NCBI RefSeq assembly: GCF_000455485.1
Contig: NZ_CBQR020000071.1
Coordinates: 1 to 64,000, forward strand
DNA length: 64,000 nucleotides
From: Gorillibacterium massiliense
GTDB lineage: Bacteria; Bacillota; Bacilli; Paenibacillales; NBRC-103111
Direction of reading: 5' to 3'
The notes below the pieces were generated by a model. It was given only the letters and a program-made list of their open reading frames with translations. It did not search any database and was not told where the DNA came from. Below are positions 41,491 to 50,284 of the stretch, in pieces. The translations under genes and the position numbers were made by a program. Position 1 is the stretch's first letter. Every line of letters starts with the position of its first letter.

Positions 41491-42123
41491 ATGGCGTTTG
41501 ACTACAAAAAAGAGTATAAAGAATTTTATCTCCCAAAAGATAAGCCGGAAATCATTGAAATCCCGCTGATGAATTTCATTGCCGTTCGTGGCAAAGGGGA
41601 TCCTAATGATGATGAGGGCGAATATAAAAAGGCCGCGAATCTTCTCTATGGAATAGCTTACACCATTAAGATGAGCTATAAAGGCGCATATAAAATAGAT
41701 GGTTACTATGAATATGTCGTTCCGCCATTGGAAGGGTTCTGGTGGATGGAAGACGTTCAAGGTGTCGATTACGGCCGAAAAAATGAATTTCAGTGGATTT
41801 CCATCATCCGGCTTCCCGATTTCGTAATGAAGGAAGATTTTGACTGGGCCATTGCGGAAGCAACCCGAAAGAAGAAAGAAGATTATTCAAAAGTTGAGTT
41901 TTTGACCTATGAGGAGGGCTTATGCGTTCAATGCATGCATATCGGTCTCTTTGATGATGAACCAGAAACGGTACGAAAGATGGATGACTTTATCGTGATG
42001 AATGGCTATGAAACGGATATTTCCGATAAACGGTACCATCATGAAATTTATTTAAGCGATCCCCGCAAGTGCAGCCCTGAAAAGATGAAGACGGTCATCC
42101 GGCATCCCATCAAAAAGCGATAG
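41491..42123 (+). CDS. GyrI-like small-molecule-binding protein
   Basis: 210 residues. FDYKKEYKEFYLPKDKPEII and the NFIAVRGKGDPN segment open a GyrI-like fold typical of the longer stand-alone family; Trp-rich VPPLEGFWWMED and EGLCVQCMHIGLFDDEP complete it. The ATG at 41491 follows GAGGTGAT; the longer frame from 41464 lacks a ribosome site. It probably binds a hydrophobic or cationic compound. Confidence 0.82.
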   Translation: MAFDYKKEYKEFYLPKDKPEIIEIPLMNFIAVRGKGDPNDDEGEYKKAANLLYGIAYTIKMSYKGAYKIDGYYEYVVPPLEGFWWMEDVQGVDYGRKNEFQWISIIRLPDFVMKEDFDWAIAEATRKKKEDYSKVEFLTYEEGLCVQCMHIGLFDDEPETVRKMDDFIVMNGYETDISDKRYHHEIYLSDPRKCSPEKMKTVIRHPIKKR

Positions 42124-42174
42124 AACGGTGGACTTGCAGAAATGGAAAACATAGATTGAAGTTCGCTTAAAAAT

Positions 42175-42206
42175 AAGGCCCCTTCGTCTATGACGAGGGG
42201 CCTTTT
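42175..42206. terminator. Two-way terminator between GyrI-like and SCIFF-maturase genes
   Basis: AAGGCCCCTTCGTC pairs with GACGAGGGGCCTT around a three-base loop, with T and A runs on either side. Confidence 0.85.
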
Positions 42207-42208
42207 GA

Positions 42209-43597
42209 TTAACTGTTTTCCATCGCCCGGATCGACTCGGCAACCTTTGCCATCATGGAGCATTCCACCCGTTTGCGGAAGATATCACAGCTGAAGCGAT
42301 CAACTCCGTTGATGGAACCCGTGGCATGCAGGTTGTTGGCGGGGCAGCCGCCGCTGCAGTAGAGTTTGGCCCAGCAATCTTTGCATTCCGGCTTAGAGTA
42401 GCAGTTGCTCTCTTTGAACTGGCATTGCAAGTCAGATCTTGTAATCCCATCCCAGATGTTCCCCATGCTGAATGCTTCATCTCCGACGAATTGGTGACAA
42501 GGGAAAAGTTCGCCCCAAGGCGTAACCGCGAGATATTCCGTTCCCGAACCACAGCCGGTGATCCGTTTTTGAATGCAAGGGCCTTCCGAGAGGTCTAGCA
42601 TGTAATGATAAAAAGTAAACCCTTTGCCTTGCTCCCCGCGCTCAATCATTTCTTTTGCGAGAATTTCGTACTGGTTGAAAATGTCCGGAAGTTCCCGCTC
42701 GGTCAGTGCATAGGGTTCCGTTTTGTCGCCGATGACCGGTTCCATCGAGAGCTTGTCAAAACCGAGGTCTGCGATGTGGAGAATGTCGTTGGTGAAGTCG
42801 ACGTTGTTGCGGGTGTAGGTTCCCCGTACATAATATTCCCGGTCGCCGCGCTTTTGGACAAACTCCTGGAACTTCGGAACGATATGATCATAGCTGCCTT
42901 TGCCGGTAAGGGTTGTGCGCAGCCGGTCATGAATTTCTTTTCTACCGTCCAAGCTCAGTACGACGTTGTACATTTCTTGATTCAAAAACTCGGTAACCTC
43001 ATCGTTCAACAGCATGCCGTTTGTGGTGAAGGTAAAGCGGAACGTTTTTTTGTATTCTTTCTCCTTGCTTCTTGCATACGCCACAATCTGTTTGACCACG
43101 TTCCAGGCCATAAGCGGTTCTCCGCCGAAAAAGTCGATGTCCAGGTTGCGGTGATGACCCGAATGCTCCAGCAGGAAATCGATAGCTTTTTGTCCAACCT
43201 CATAACTCATGAGAGCACGGTCACCGTTATATTTTCCCTGGCTGGCAAAGCAATAGTCGCAGGATAGATTGCAGGTATGCGCGACATTGAGGCAGAGGGC
43301 TTTAATGTACGTTTTCCGGTTTTTCAAATCCATGGAGAGATTCTCATACGCATCGTTTGTAAAAAGCTGCCCCGTGTTTTTAAGCTCTTCCACTTGAACG
43401 ATCGTTTCGCGAATGTCCTCTGCGGTAATGTCCGAATCACCCTCGTATTTTTCCTGCAGCATCGCCAATATTTTTTCCTGAGAATTTTGCTCAAAGAGCT
43501 CGATGATTTCATAGGCCAGGTCATCCACAACATGCACCGAGCCGCTATAGGTGTCGAGTACGATGTTGTAGCCGTTCAGTCGATATTGATGAATCAT
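42209..43597 (-). CDS. scfB: Radical SAM thioether maturase of SCIFF peptide
   Basis: 462 residues. The N-terminal part (1-95) is a RiPP-recognition-like domain. CNLSCDYCF supplies the radical-SAM cluster cysteines Cys109, Cys113 and Cys116. The C-terminal SPASM-type Cys-rich region (CIQKRITGCGSG, CHQF, CYSKPECKDCWAKLYCSGGCPAN) binds further iron-sulfur clusters. The enzyme forms thioether links between Cys and other residues in SCIFF. The peptide gene lies immediately upstream on the same strand, with a terminator between them. Confidence 0.95.
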   Translation of the reverse strand: MIHQYRLNGYNIVLDTYSGSVHVVDDLAYEIIELFEQNSQEKILAMLQEKYEGDSDITAEDIRETIVQVEELKNTGQLFTNDAYENLSMDLKNRKTYIKALCLNVAHTCNLSCDYCFASQGKYNGDRALMSYEVGQKAIDFLLEHSGHHRNLDIDFFGGEPLMAWNVVKQIVAYARSKEKEYKKTFRFTFTTNGMLLNDEVTEFLNQEMYNVVLSLDGRKEIHDRLRTTLTGKGSYDHIVPKFQEFVQKRGDREYYVRGTYTRNNVDFTNDILHIADLGFDKLSMEPVIGDKTEPYALTERELPDIFNQYEILAKEMIERGEQGKGFTFYHYMLDLSEGPCIQKRITGCGSGTEYLAVTPWGELFPCHQFVGDEAFSMGNIWDGITRSDLQCQFKESNCYSKPECKDCWAKLYCSGGCPANNLHATGSINGVDRFSCDIFRKRVECSMMAKVAESIRAMENS

Positions 43598-43643
43598 ACT
43601 TGCGAATCAAGCTCCTTTAATCTATATGGTCAAACGGTAATTA

Positions 43644-43675
43644 AAAAATAGAAGCCCATCGACAAAGCAATGGGC
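43644..43675 (-). terminator. Intra-operon terminator between scfA and scfB
   Basis: On the minus strand GCCCAT pairs with ATGGGC (43653-43675) followed by TTCTATTTTTT. Partial read-through would give much more peptide than maturase message. Confidence 0.8.
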
Positions 43676-43690
43676 AGTGAAAACTCCAAC

Positions 43691-43840
43691 CTATTTGTTC
43701 ATTGCATTTTCACAATGCTGGTTTGCAACGCCGCAGGATGTTTTGCAAGCGGATTGGCAAGAGGTTTGGCATGCGCCGCAACCACCGTGTTTTGCGGTAT
43801 CTGTCAGGTTGCGGGTGCTCAGTGTTACGATTCTTTTCAT
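43691..43840 (-). CDS. scfA: SCIFF precursor peptide (six Cys in forty-five)
   Basis: 49 residues. Cysteines at 21, 24, 28, 32, 36 and 43, preceded by the conserved leader KRIVTLSTRNLTDTAKHGG. AAAGGAG sets the ATG at 43840; the longer frame to 43939 has no such site. The mature product is a cross-linked ranthipeptide of near-universal occurrence in Clostridia and some Bacilli; its biological role is not settled (quorum or stress signalling has been proposed). Confidence 0.95.
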   Translation of the reverse strand: MKRIVTLSTRNLTDTAKHGGCGACQTSCQSACKTSCGVANQHCENAMNK

Positions 43841-44121
43841 ACATCTAACTCCTTTTCCATTTGATTCGTACAAAAATATTGCACAGGATATCATTTTACT
43901 TCCTGAAGTAGGATAGCAGCAGAAACGGAAGATCATCAATCAAATAGGTCACACCTAAAAAAATGGAAAAGGAAATTTTGGCTATAATCAAACAGAGACT
44001 TATGAGGAAATGGTTTTATTGATAATATGGTCGAAGGTACAAATATTGGAAGACAGGGTGGATTAGTATGACCATTAGGTCACTGAAGACATCCAGATGT
44101 AAATCGGAAGGGGTATTTGAT

Positions 44122-44592
44122 ATGGACATTTTGAAAACGAACAGATTAAAACTCGTGTGCCTGACATACGAAGACATGTGTCAGTCAAAAGAAAATGGAA
44201 ATGAACTGGCACAGGATTTTGTTAACGCATACGATTATCATAAAGCGCTTATCCAAACTGGCAAGTTTCATGAAAAAGATTTACTGTGGTTTCGTTTATG
44301 GGACATCGTGCAGATAACTGATTCTATACCAATTGGCGGAATATGCTTTAAAGGGCCTGCCAACGATAAGGGACAGGTTGAAATCGGATACGGAATTTCT
44401 GATGAGTATCAGAATAAAGGATATGCAACAGAAGCAATCAGAACGATTATAGAATGGGCAAAACAGCAAGAAGGCGTTTCTACCGTTATGGCGGAAATTG
44501 AAAAGGTTAATCTCCCATCTCAGAGAGTTGCAGCGAAATGCGGGATGAACGTTTTTGATGAGAATGAAGAAAATCTATACTGGTTGGTATGA
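44122..44592 (+). CDS. GNAT-family N-acetyltransferase
   Basis: 156 residues. The acetyl-CoA-binding V-shaped core is visible in VEIGYGISDEYQNKGYATEA (motif A, Q/R-x-x-G-x-G/A variant) and the late SQRVAAKCGM. The start at 44122 has GGAAGGGG nearby and matches the usual MDILKTNRLKL opening; an ATG at 44068 is also preceded by an AGGGTGG and is possible. It most resembles RimJ/RimL-type acetyltransferases of unknown substrate. Confidence 0.85.
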   Translation: MDILKTNRLKLVCLTYEDMCQSKENGNELAQDFVNAYDYHKALIQTGKFHEKDLLWFRLWDIVQITDSIPIGGICFKGPANDKGQVEIGYGISDEYQNKGYATEAIRTIIEWAKQQEGVSTVMAEIEKVNLPSQRVAAKCGMNVFDENEENLYWLV

Positions 44593-44605
44593 TTCTAGAA
44601 CGAAT

Positions 44606-46018
44606 TCACGGGACCACTTCAAAAACAGTGCCTTGGTTAAAATCGGTCACATTCATAGAGCCGTAAACCCCTAAATAGAGTTTGGTTTGATTGAGATTCG
44701 CTCCCAAGCTCACGAAAAGAGCGGATTGAGAACCGAAGGGATAATCGGTCTCGATTACATCATAATCGTTCAATTTACAATCGGACCTCGTTCTGGTATA
44801 AGCTAACACACCCTTAGCCGGAGTTGAGCCTTTTCGAAGAAGATCGCTAAACACAACGCATCCCGCCAATTCGGGGAGCTCATTCCCCATATAGGGCATG
44901 ACTCTTGTCAGTGCGGTACCTCCAAATTTTCCTGGGCGGGAATCGTCGTGAAAATAACTTAATAATGGCGGCATTCGATGAATGGATGTTGCTACGGTTT
45001 CATTGTAATAAGCAAGGGTTCTCTCGTCCAAAGCCGGATTTGCAGAGCAGCCCTTTTTTATTGAAGTAGGGAAGACGCCCTCCCACCCCCGCCAGCCAAA
45101 GTTGATCATATCTTTGTGTTCCGCACTAGAATGCGATAATGAAGCTTGAACAAGCTGAGTAACCGGTATTGGCTTGTACGTGACGAATGAGAAAATCGAC
45201 TCCACCTGTTCCTGCCCGACATTCCCTACATATTTGACGTATTGATTGGGAGAAATCCTTTGAAAGGAAATGCCGGATATATTGCGGATCCCTTTGGCTA
45301 TAACCGCCAATGCTCCTTGAACGGATGCAGGGAGTTCGTGAAAACGGGTAACGACGGGCGGATTCTCGATAAATGGATATTTATTTACGTCTATTTCGAT
45401 TATTTTACCGGCAATCTCCATATCATCCTGGCTCAAATTGAAGGGATCATAGCCTGCTCCGCCATCTCCGGTTGTTAAAACGAGTTTTCCTGTCTCCGGT
45501 GAAATGTTCAGGCTGTTCACGCCATTATGATTTAAAAAAGGTCTTCTTAAATTGAGTAGGGTGCGCCTTTTTCGCGGTTGGCCATTCGTTTGTAAACTCC
45601 ATTCCTCCACAGTATCAATATGGTTATATTGGGTTTCCCGATTTGTCCACGTTAAGTTCAGTGTTTCAGGATCACAGGGGTTAGGCTTAAACGGTCCGGT
45701 TAGAGCGCTTGGACCCTCTGTACCGGCTACTGAATAATGGATATAAAATAAGCCGTTATAATAAAATGCAGGGTGGAACGCAAGTCCTAGCAAACCGCGC
45801 TCATCATATCTGCCGCCGGGAGTGCCCAGTTTCAAGATTCTGGCGCGGATGTCCAGAAACGTTCGGATTACTCCGTTTCCTATGTAAAAGATTTCTCCCG
45901 GCTGGGTTGCAATAAATAGCCGTTCAGTGGTGTCGCCTGGGAGGAACGTCGTTTTTAAAACAGTGGGCAAGTTGATTTTACTCACAATGGGGCGTAAATT
46001 TACTTTAACGTTTTGCAA
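44606..46018 (-). CDS. PQQ-type glucose/sorbosone dehydrogenase-like beta-propeller
   Basis: 470 residues, no signal peptide. Repeated blade motifs are seen: ERLFIATQPGEIFYI, ERGLLGLAFHPAFYYNGLFYIHYS, NHNGVNSLNISPETGKLVLTTGDGG and FGWRGWEGVFP. This is the soluble PQQ-sugar-dehydrogenase fold, often shared by proteins of other function. The start is TTG at 46018, because AAAGGAGG lies nine bases upstream on that strand. No PQQ biosynthesis genes are visible, so activity is uncertain. Confidence 0.78.
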   Translation of the reverse strand: MQNVKVNLRPIVSKINLPTVLKTTFLPGDTTERLFIATQPGEIFYIGNGVIRTFLDIRARILKLGTPGGRYDERGLLGLAFHPAFYYNGLFYIHYSVAGTEGPSALTGPFKPNPCDPETLNLTWTNRETQYNHIDTVEEWSLQTNGQPRKRRTLLNLRRPFLNHNGVNSLNISPETGKLVLTTGDGGAGYDPFNLSQDDMEIAGKIIEIDVNKYPFIENPPVVTRFHELPASVQGALAVIAKGIRNISGISFQRISPNQYVKYVGNVGQEQVESIFSFVTYKPIPVTQLVQASLSHSSAEHKDMINFGWRGWEGVFPTSIKKGCSANPALDERTLAYYNETVATSIHRMPPLLSYFHDDSRPGKFGGTALTRVMPYMGNELPELAGCVVFSDLLRKGSTPAKGVLAYTRTRSDCKLNDYDVIETDYPFGSQSALFVSLGANLNQTKLYLGVYGSMNVTDFNQGTVFEVVP

Positions 46019-46133
46019 CTGCTTATACCTCCTTTCTATTTGATTTCCTTTAAGAATATGAGTAGATCTGTTCCATTAGCACCGAATGAAGCCCAGTGAA
46101 TCTGAGGGGTAGAATTGAAGAGGTGGATGAAAA

Positions 46134-46451
46134 ATGATAGCAAGAACGTGGCATGGGTTAGTTCCGATTGAAATGAAGGATGCATTTGAAAAGTATGAAA
46201 TGGAAACGGGTGTAAAAGATACCTCGGCAATTAAGGGAAACAAGGGAGCCTATTTGAAAATTGTGGAGCAAGGAGAATATGCCCATTTTTTTCTATGTAC
46301 GAAGTGGGATTCGATGGAGAGTGTCCTTGCATATGCCGGTCCCAACCCAACCATTGCCGTTACCTATCCGGAGGACGAGAAATACGGCCTGATTTCAGAT
46401 CCTATCGTCATTTTGCAAGAGGTATTCGACGACAAAAATCCCTTTCTGTAG
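46134..46451 (+). CDS. Antibiotic-biosynthesis-monooxygenase-like (ABM) domain protein
   Basis: 105 residues, a single dimeric alpha/beta barrel. ARTWHGLVPIEMKDAFEKYE and YAHFFLCTKWDSMESVLAY are typical ABM/YgiN-type strands and helix. The substrate is unknown. AGAGGTGG precedes the ATG. Confidence 0.75.
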   Translation: MIARTWHGLVPIEMKDAFEKYEMETGVKDTSAIKGNKGAYLKIVEQGEYAHFFLCTKWDSMESVLAYAGPNPTIAVTYPEDEKYGLISDPIVILQEVFDDKNPFL

Positions 46452-46553
46452 ATGACTCTGATATGAGCATATTTGGTAATTTTATGCAAGGAATCAGCAA
46501 TTCTTTCTCCTAATCCCATTGTAAAATGGTATTAATATGGAGGAGGCGGTCAT

Positions 46554-47579
46554 ATGCAAAACGATAACATGAAGGCGTCTGGCACAAATGAAACAGTTGT
46601 ACGGTCGTCATCAAAGTTTCAGCAGACAGAGGAAATACTGAGGATTATGGCGGAACGGGCGTTGGGGAAGTCTGTTAGGAGTTTTCGTTCGAAAGAACTT
46701 GGCGGCGGGATGTGTAATGCCGTCTATCTGGTGGAAGCGGATGTCCTAAAGTTGGTTCTGAAAATTGCCCCAGATCCATCTGTGATCACGATGAGACACG
46801 AGAAAGATAGTATTTTGAATGAAGCAAACATGCTTAAGATTTTTGAAGAAAAAATCGATATTCCCGCTCCTAAGTTGATCTATCTCGATACTTCCGATGA
46901 CGTTTGCGGTGCGCCTTATTTTTTTATGAGTTTCATGGAAGGGACTCCTCTCATGACCATGGCGGAGAAGCCTCCAAAGGAATTCATATTCGAACTAAAA
47001 AGGCAGATCGGTCTCATTTGCAGAAAGATCAGTTCACTTCAAGCGGAATCCTTTGGAATTCCGGTCATGCCTGAGACGTATCGAGACAATAACTGCGACT
47101 TCATTCTTACTCTATTTCGTATGCTTTTGCAGGATGCTTCAGACAAAGAGATAGAAGTACCGGGCATAAGTCATGATGAACTCCTTGCTTTGATAGAGGC
47201 AGAGCGCGACGGGTTGAATGAAGTAAAAGTGCCATGCTATATCCATACGGATACATGGGATGGCAATCTCATGGTGAAAGAGAACAGGCTACAGGGACTT
47301 ATTGATTATGCGGCCGTTCTGTACGGAGATCCGCTAATGAATCATGATTTTCACGATTTTGGCGATCCCTGCGAGGCTTTTCTTGAAGGCTACGGGAAAA
47401 CAGAATTTACGCATAATGAGTTAATCCGCATCTCGATATATAAAATTTGGCAGCGCCTGGGTATGATAGTGGAGCGCGGCTACCGGAATTATGAAGATAA
47501 GAACCAGTATGCATGGGTTCTTGGAGAGTTTACGAATGAAGTTGATCATTTCAGAATGCTAATTTCAAAAAAGATTTGA
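46554..47579 (+). CDS. Aminoglycoside/choline phosphotransferase-family protein (APH)
   Basis: 341 residues. The Brenner-type motif HTDTWDGNLMV and the metal-binding LIDYAAVLYGDP are intact, and KLVLKIAPD supplies the ATP-binding Lys. Related enzymes phosphorylate small molecules such as aminoglycosides, choline or sugars; family alone does not predict resistance. GGAGGAGG is seven bases before the ATG. Confidence 0.85.
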   Translation: MQNDNMKASGTNETVVRSSSKFQQTEEILRIMAERALGKSVRSFRSKELGGGMCNAVYLVEADVLKLVLKIAPDPSVITMRHEKDSILNEANMLKIFEEKIDIPAPKLIYLDTSDDVCGAPYFFMSFMEGTPLMTMAEKPPKEFIFELKRQIGLICRKISSLQAESFGIPVMPETYRDNNCDFILTLFRMLLQDASDKEIEVPGISHDELLALIEAERDGLNEVKVPCYIHTDTWDGNLMVKENRLQGLIDYAAVLYGDPLMNHDFHDFGDPCEAFLEGYGKTEFTHNELIRISIYKIWQRLGMIVERGYRNYEDKNQYAWVLGEFTNEVDHFRMLISKKI

Positions 47580-47672
47580 TTTGCGTTAAACTGGTGCTGA
47601 GACTTGCAGTAAGGCGAGTCGGCCTGGATTTGCATGAAGTCGGGCTCCGAACGGAAGGGAGCGAAAAAAGCC

Positions 47673-48380
47673 ATGGATTTCGAAACGGTTATGCAAGCGC
47701 TTGAAGCCCTCGGCAAGGAACGCACCAAGAAAATCTATATCTCCAATGGCGCGCGGGAACCGTTATTCGGCGTGGCGACGGGTGAGATGAAGCCCATAGC
47801 CAAGAAGAACAAGCACGATCAACCGTTGGCTGAGCAGTTATATGCTACGGGGAACTATGATGCTATGTATTTTGCTGGAGTCATTGCCGACCCGAAAGCG
47901 ATGACCGAAGCGGATTTCGAACGTTGGATCGATGGGGCCTATTTTTACATGCTGTCCGACTTCGTGGTCGCCGTAACTTTGGCGGAGACGGATATCGCGC
48001 AGCAAGTCGCCGACCGATGGATCGCAAGTGGTGAGGAACTAAAAATGTCGGCGGGCTGGAGCTGTTATTGCTGGCTGCTCGGCAATCGCAAGGACAGCGA
48101 ATTTGCCGCAAGCAAGCTGGCCGAGATGCTAGAACTTGCGAAACGCACGATTCACGACGCACCCGAACGGGCCAAATTCGCGATGAATCAATTTATCTAC
48201 ACGGTGGCCGTCTCCTATGTGCCGCTGCACGATTTGGCGGTTGAGACCGCCAAGGCCGTAGGGCCAGTTGAAGTTCATAAGGACAAGCCCAAAAGCAAGT
48301 TCATTAATGCCTCTGATAATATTCAAAAGGCCATCGACAAAGGGCAACTCGGCTTTAAACGCAAATATGTAAGATGCTAA
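47673..48380 (+). CDS. DNA alkylation repair protein (AlkD-like HEAT protein)
   Basis: About 235 residues. ALEALGKERTKKIYISNGAREPLFGV and the FERWIDGAYFYMLSDFVV, RWIASGEELKMSAGWSCYCWL repeats are those of AlkD-like alpha-solenoid DNA glycosylases, which remove bulky or cationic N3- and N7-alkylpurines. The ATG at 47673 follows GAAGGGAG and matches the family start; the longer frame to 47634 is unlikely. A terminator follows at 48412. Confidence 0.8.
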   Translation: MDFETVMQALEALGKERTKKIYISNGAREPLFGVATGEMKPIAKKNKHDQPLAEQLYATGNYDAMYFAGVIADPKAMTEADFERWIDGAYFYMLSDFVVAVTLAETDIAQQVADRWIASGEELKMSAGWSCYCWLLGNRKDSEFAASKLAEMLELAKRTIHDAPERAKFAMNQFIYTVAVSYVPLHDLAVETAKAVGPVEVHKDKPKSKFINASDNIQKAIDKGQLGFKRKYVRC

Positions 48381-48411
48381 GCAGATTGGAATAAATGCAG
48401 AAAAAACAAGC

Positions 48412-48453
48412 AAAGTTCCTATACGGTTTTCACCGTTAGGAACTTTGTTTTTT
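48412..48453 (+). terminator. Terminator after the AlkD-like gene
   Basis: CAAAGTTCCTATACGGT pairs with ACCGTTAGGAACTTTG around a short loop, then a T run. Confidence 0.9.
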
Positions 48454-48661
48454 CCAGCGTTATTTGATCGCAGAGGATTAAGCTTAGCAATAATCGAAAA
48501 GATTAAGGGGAAAAGCACAAGGATTCGCGAACTTTGATCGGACTTACATTTGATTATATCCGGCTAGATTAGTCATAAATCCACTTTTGCTGTGATTTAT
48601 AGTTAAGCTGTACGATGGACAAAAAAATGCAGGACTCCCTGTAGAAAGGAGCAGAACAGTA

Positions 48662-50092
48662 GTGACATGGATGAAACGAATGGAAAAGATTCTTGACTAT
48701 ATAGAAGAGCATTTAACTGAAGCAATCGACTTTGATGAAATAGCGAAACTGGCTTGCTGCTCGAATTACAATTTTCAGAGAGTATTTTCATTCTGTATGG
48801 AGATTCCACTGGCTGAGTATATTCGAAACAGAAGAATGAGCGCAGCGGCTGACGAGATCCGTACTTCTGATATAAGGATCCTGGACCTTGCCGTGAAGTA
48901 TGGTTATGACTCACAAGAAGCCTTTTCCAGAGCGTTTATGAAATTTCATGGAGCAACTCCTAAACAGGCGAGAAATGCTATTGTTACGCTTAATGTTTGT
49001 CCTAAAGCAACACTTATGTTTAAGGAGAGCAGCAAGCCTATGAACATTCAAGCACGAAGCTATTTTTTGGAGAAAAAACCGACAGGGGAACGATTGAAAA
49101 ATAAGCCCCCGAGTCCGATAACGTTGAATTTTCCGGTCTCTATGTGGTCGTATATGGAGTATGTAGGACATAATTCGAATACCATGCAAACCTACACCTT
49201 ACTAGCAAACCTGTGCGGAGATACATATAATGCGGGACTAGCCCTCACGGAAGATTATGGTATTCAGTTTGCTGTTGATCAGTTCGGGTATAAGTGTAAA
49301 ATCTATTCCACGCGGCAAAGCGACAAAAATTATTGTCCGGAAGTGGAATTGAGAGAACGCATCCTAAATGAAATTGCAGGAAACAAAAGGCCTGTTATAG
49401 CCGTAAATGTTGTGGATTGCTGTTTTGGAGGGGCTATTGTCGGATATGAAGATGATGGCGAGTGTTTATTGAATTGGGGTTATTTTCCCTTTGATTTCTC
49501 CGATAATCCACAGCCAGTACTAACGAAATGCAGAGATTGGTACGGGAAAACGCAAAAAGTAATATTTATTGATGAAGGCTCTGGTTCAAATATTCCTGTC
49601 GATCTGAAACAGATTTATATAAACGGTTTGAAAAAGGCAAGCGAATATTTGGGAAATGCAAAAAGGCTTAAGACGGAGAAGTTTTTTCTGGACTGGAGAA
49701 ACCGATTGATGGAGAACGAACCGTTAATCAATAATGATGTTTCATTAATTGATCCCATGTGGTGTGATTATGCCGAAAAAAGATTCTATGCCGGACAATT
49801 TATGCTGCAATTAAAAGCGTTCCATCCGCAATACGAAACAACGTTGAATGAATTATGGGAAATATTTGGAAGGAAAATCAATAGCTTGATGTACGAGTAT
49901 ATTGATAAAGTAGATTTAACACCGGGCGCAGGTTGCGAAAGTATCAATAAAGTGAAATTGAATGACGAAACCATACGTAAAGAAATGTGCGAAATAGTAA
50001 CCCAATGTGAGGAAGAAGAACGAAAAGCGGCGGAGCTTGTCCGTGATATTATTTTGGAATGGAATGAATCGGATAAAAGAAAGAGCAGGTGA
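48662..50092 (+). CDS. AraC-type regulator with GyrI-like and C39/BtrH-like extra domain
   Basis: 476 residues, far longer than a usual AraC protein (about 290). Two helix-turn-helix motifs lie within 1-105. The rest looks like a BtrH-type (butirosin protein H) papain-like domain: NFPVSMWSYMEYVGHN, YTLLANLCGDTYNAGLALTEDYGIQF, VIAVNVVDCCFGGAIVGYEDDG and LLNWGYFPFDF. A helical C-terminal stretch (about 345-476) follows. Start is GTG at 48662 (AAAGGAG at 48645-48651). The terminator stem overlaps its stop codon. The domain set suggests a regulator that binds or processes a secondary-metabolite-like ligand. The exact domain name is tentative. Confidence 0.7.
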   Translation: MTWMKRMEKILDYIEEHLTEAIDFDEIAKLACCSNYNFQRVFSFCMEIPLAEYIRNRRMSAAADEIRTSDIRILDLAVKYGYDSQEAFSRAFMKFHGATPKQARNAIVTLNVCPKATLMFKESSKPMNIQARSYFLEKKPTGERLKNKPPSPITLNFPVSMWSYMEYVGHNSNTMQTYTLLANLCGDTYNAGLALTEDYGIQFAVDQFGYKCKIYSTRQSDKNYCPEVELRERILNEIAGNKRPVIAVNVVDCCFGGAIVGYEDDGECLLNWGYFPFDFSDNPQPVLTKCRDWYGKTQKVIFIDEGSGSNIPVDLKQIYINGLKKASEYLGNAKRLKTEKFFLDWRNRLMENEPLINNDVSLIDPMWCDYAEKRFYAGQFMLQLKAFHPQYETTLNELWEIFGRKINSLMYEYIDKVDLTPGAGCESINKVKLNDETIRKEMCEIVTQCEEEERKAAELVRDIILEWNESDKRKSR

Positions 50093-50110
50093 TCTCACCT
50101 GCTCTTTTTG
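50082..50110 (+). terminator. Terminator overlapping the stop of the long AraC-type gene
   Basis: AGAGCAGGTGA (50082-50092) pairs with TCACCTGCTCT (50095-50105), then TTTTT. The stop TGA is part of the stem. Confidence 0.92.
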
Positions 50111-50284
50111 CTGGTAACCATATAGGTTTTACTAACTGTATCTCTACTTCATTCGATATTAAAACTCTTAGAATTGTGAAAAATTTGTCAAATTATGAGT
50201 GGCTATATCCTTTTCTGTAATATAAACTAATATTGTATTGTTTAATTTTGGCAAATGGCCATTACTGTTATTGGAGGGGTTAAC

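Noticed and set aside
42605-43267. 220-codon plus-strand frame inside the SCIFF maturase gene
   Set aside because: It is a shadow of scfB, whose motifs and ribosome context are clear; no ribosome site or family features on the plus strand.
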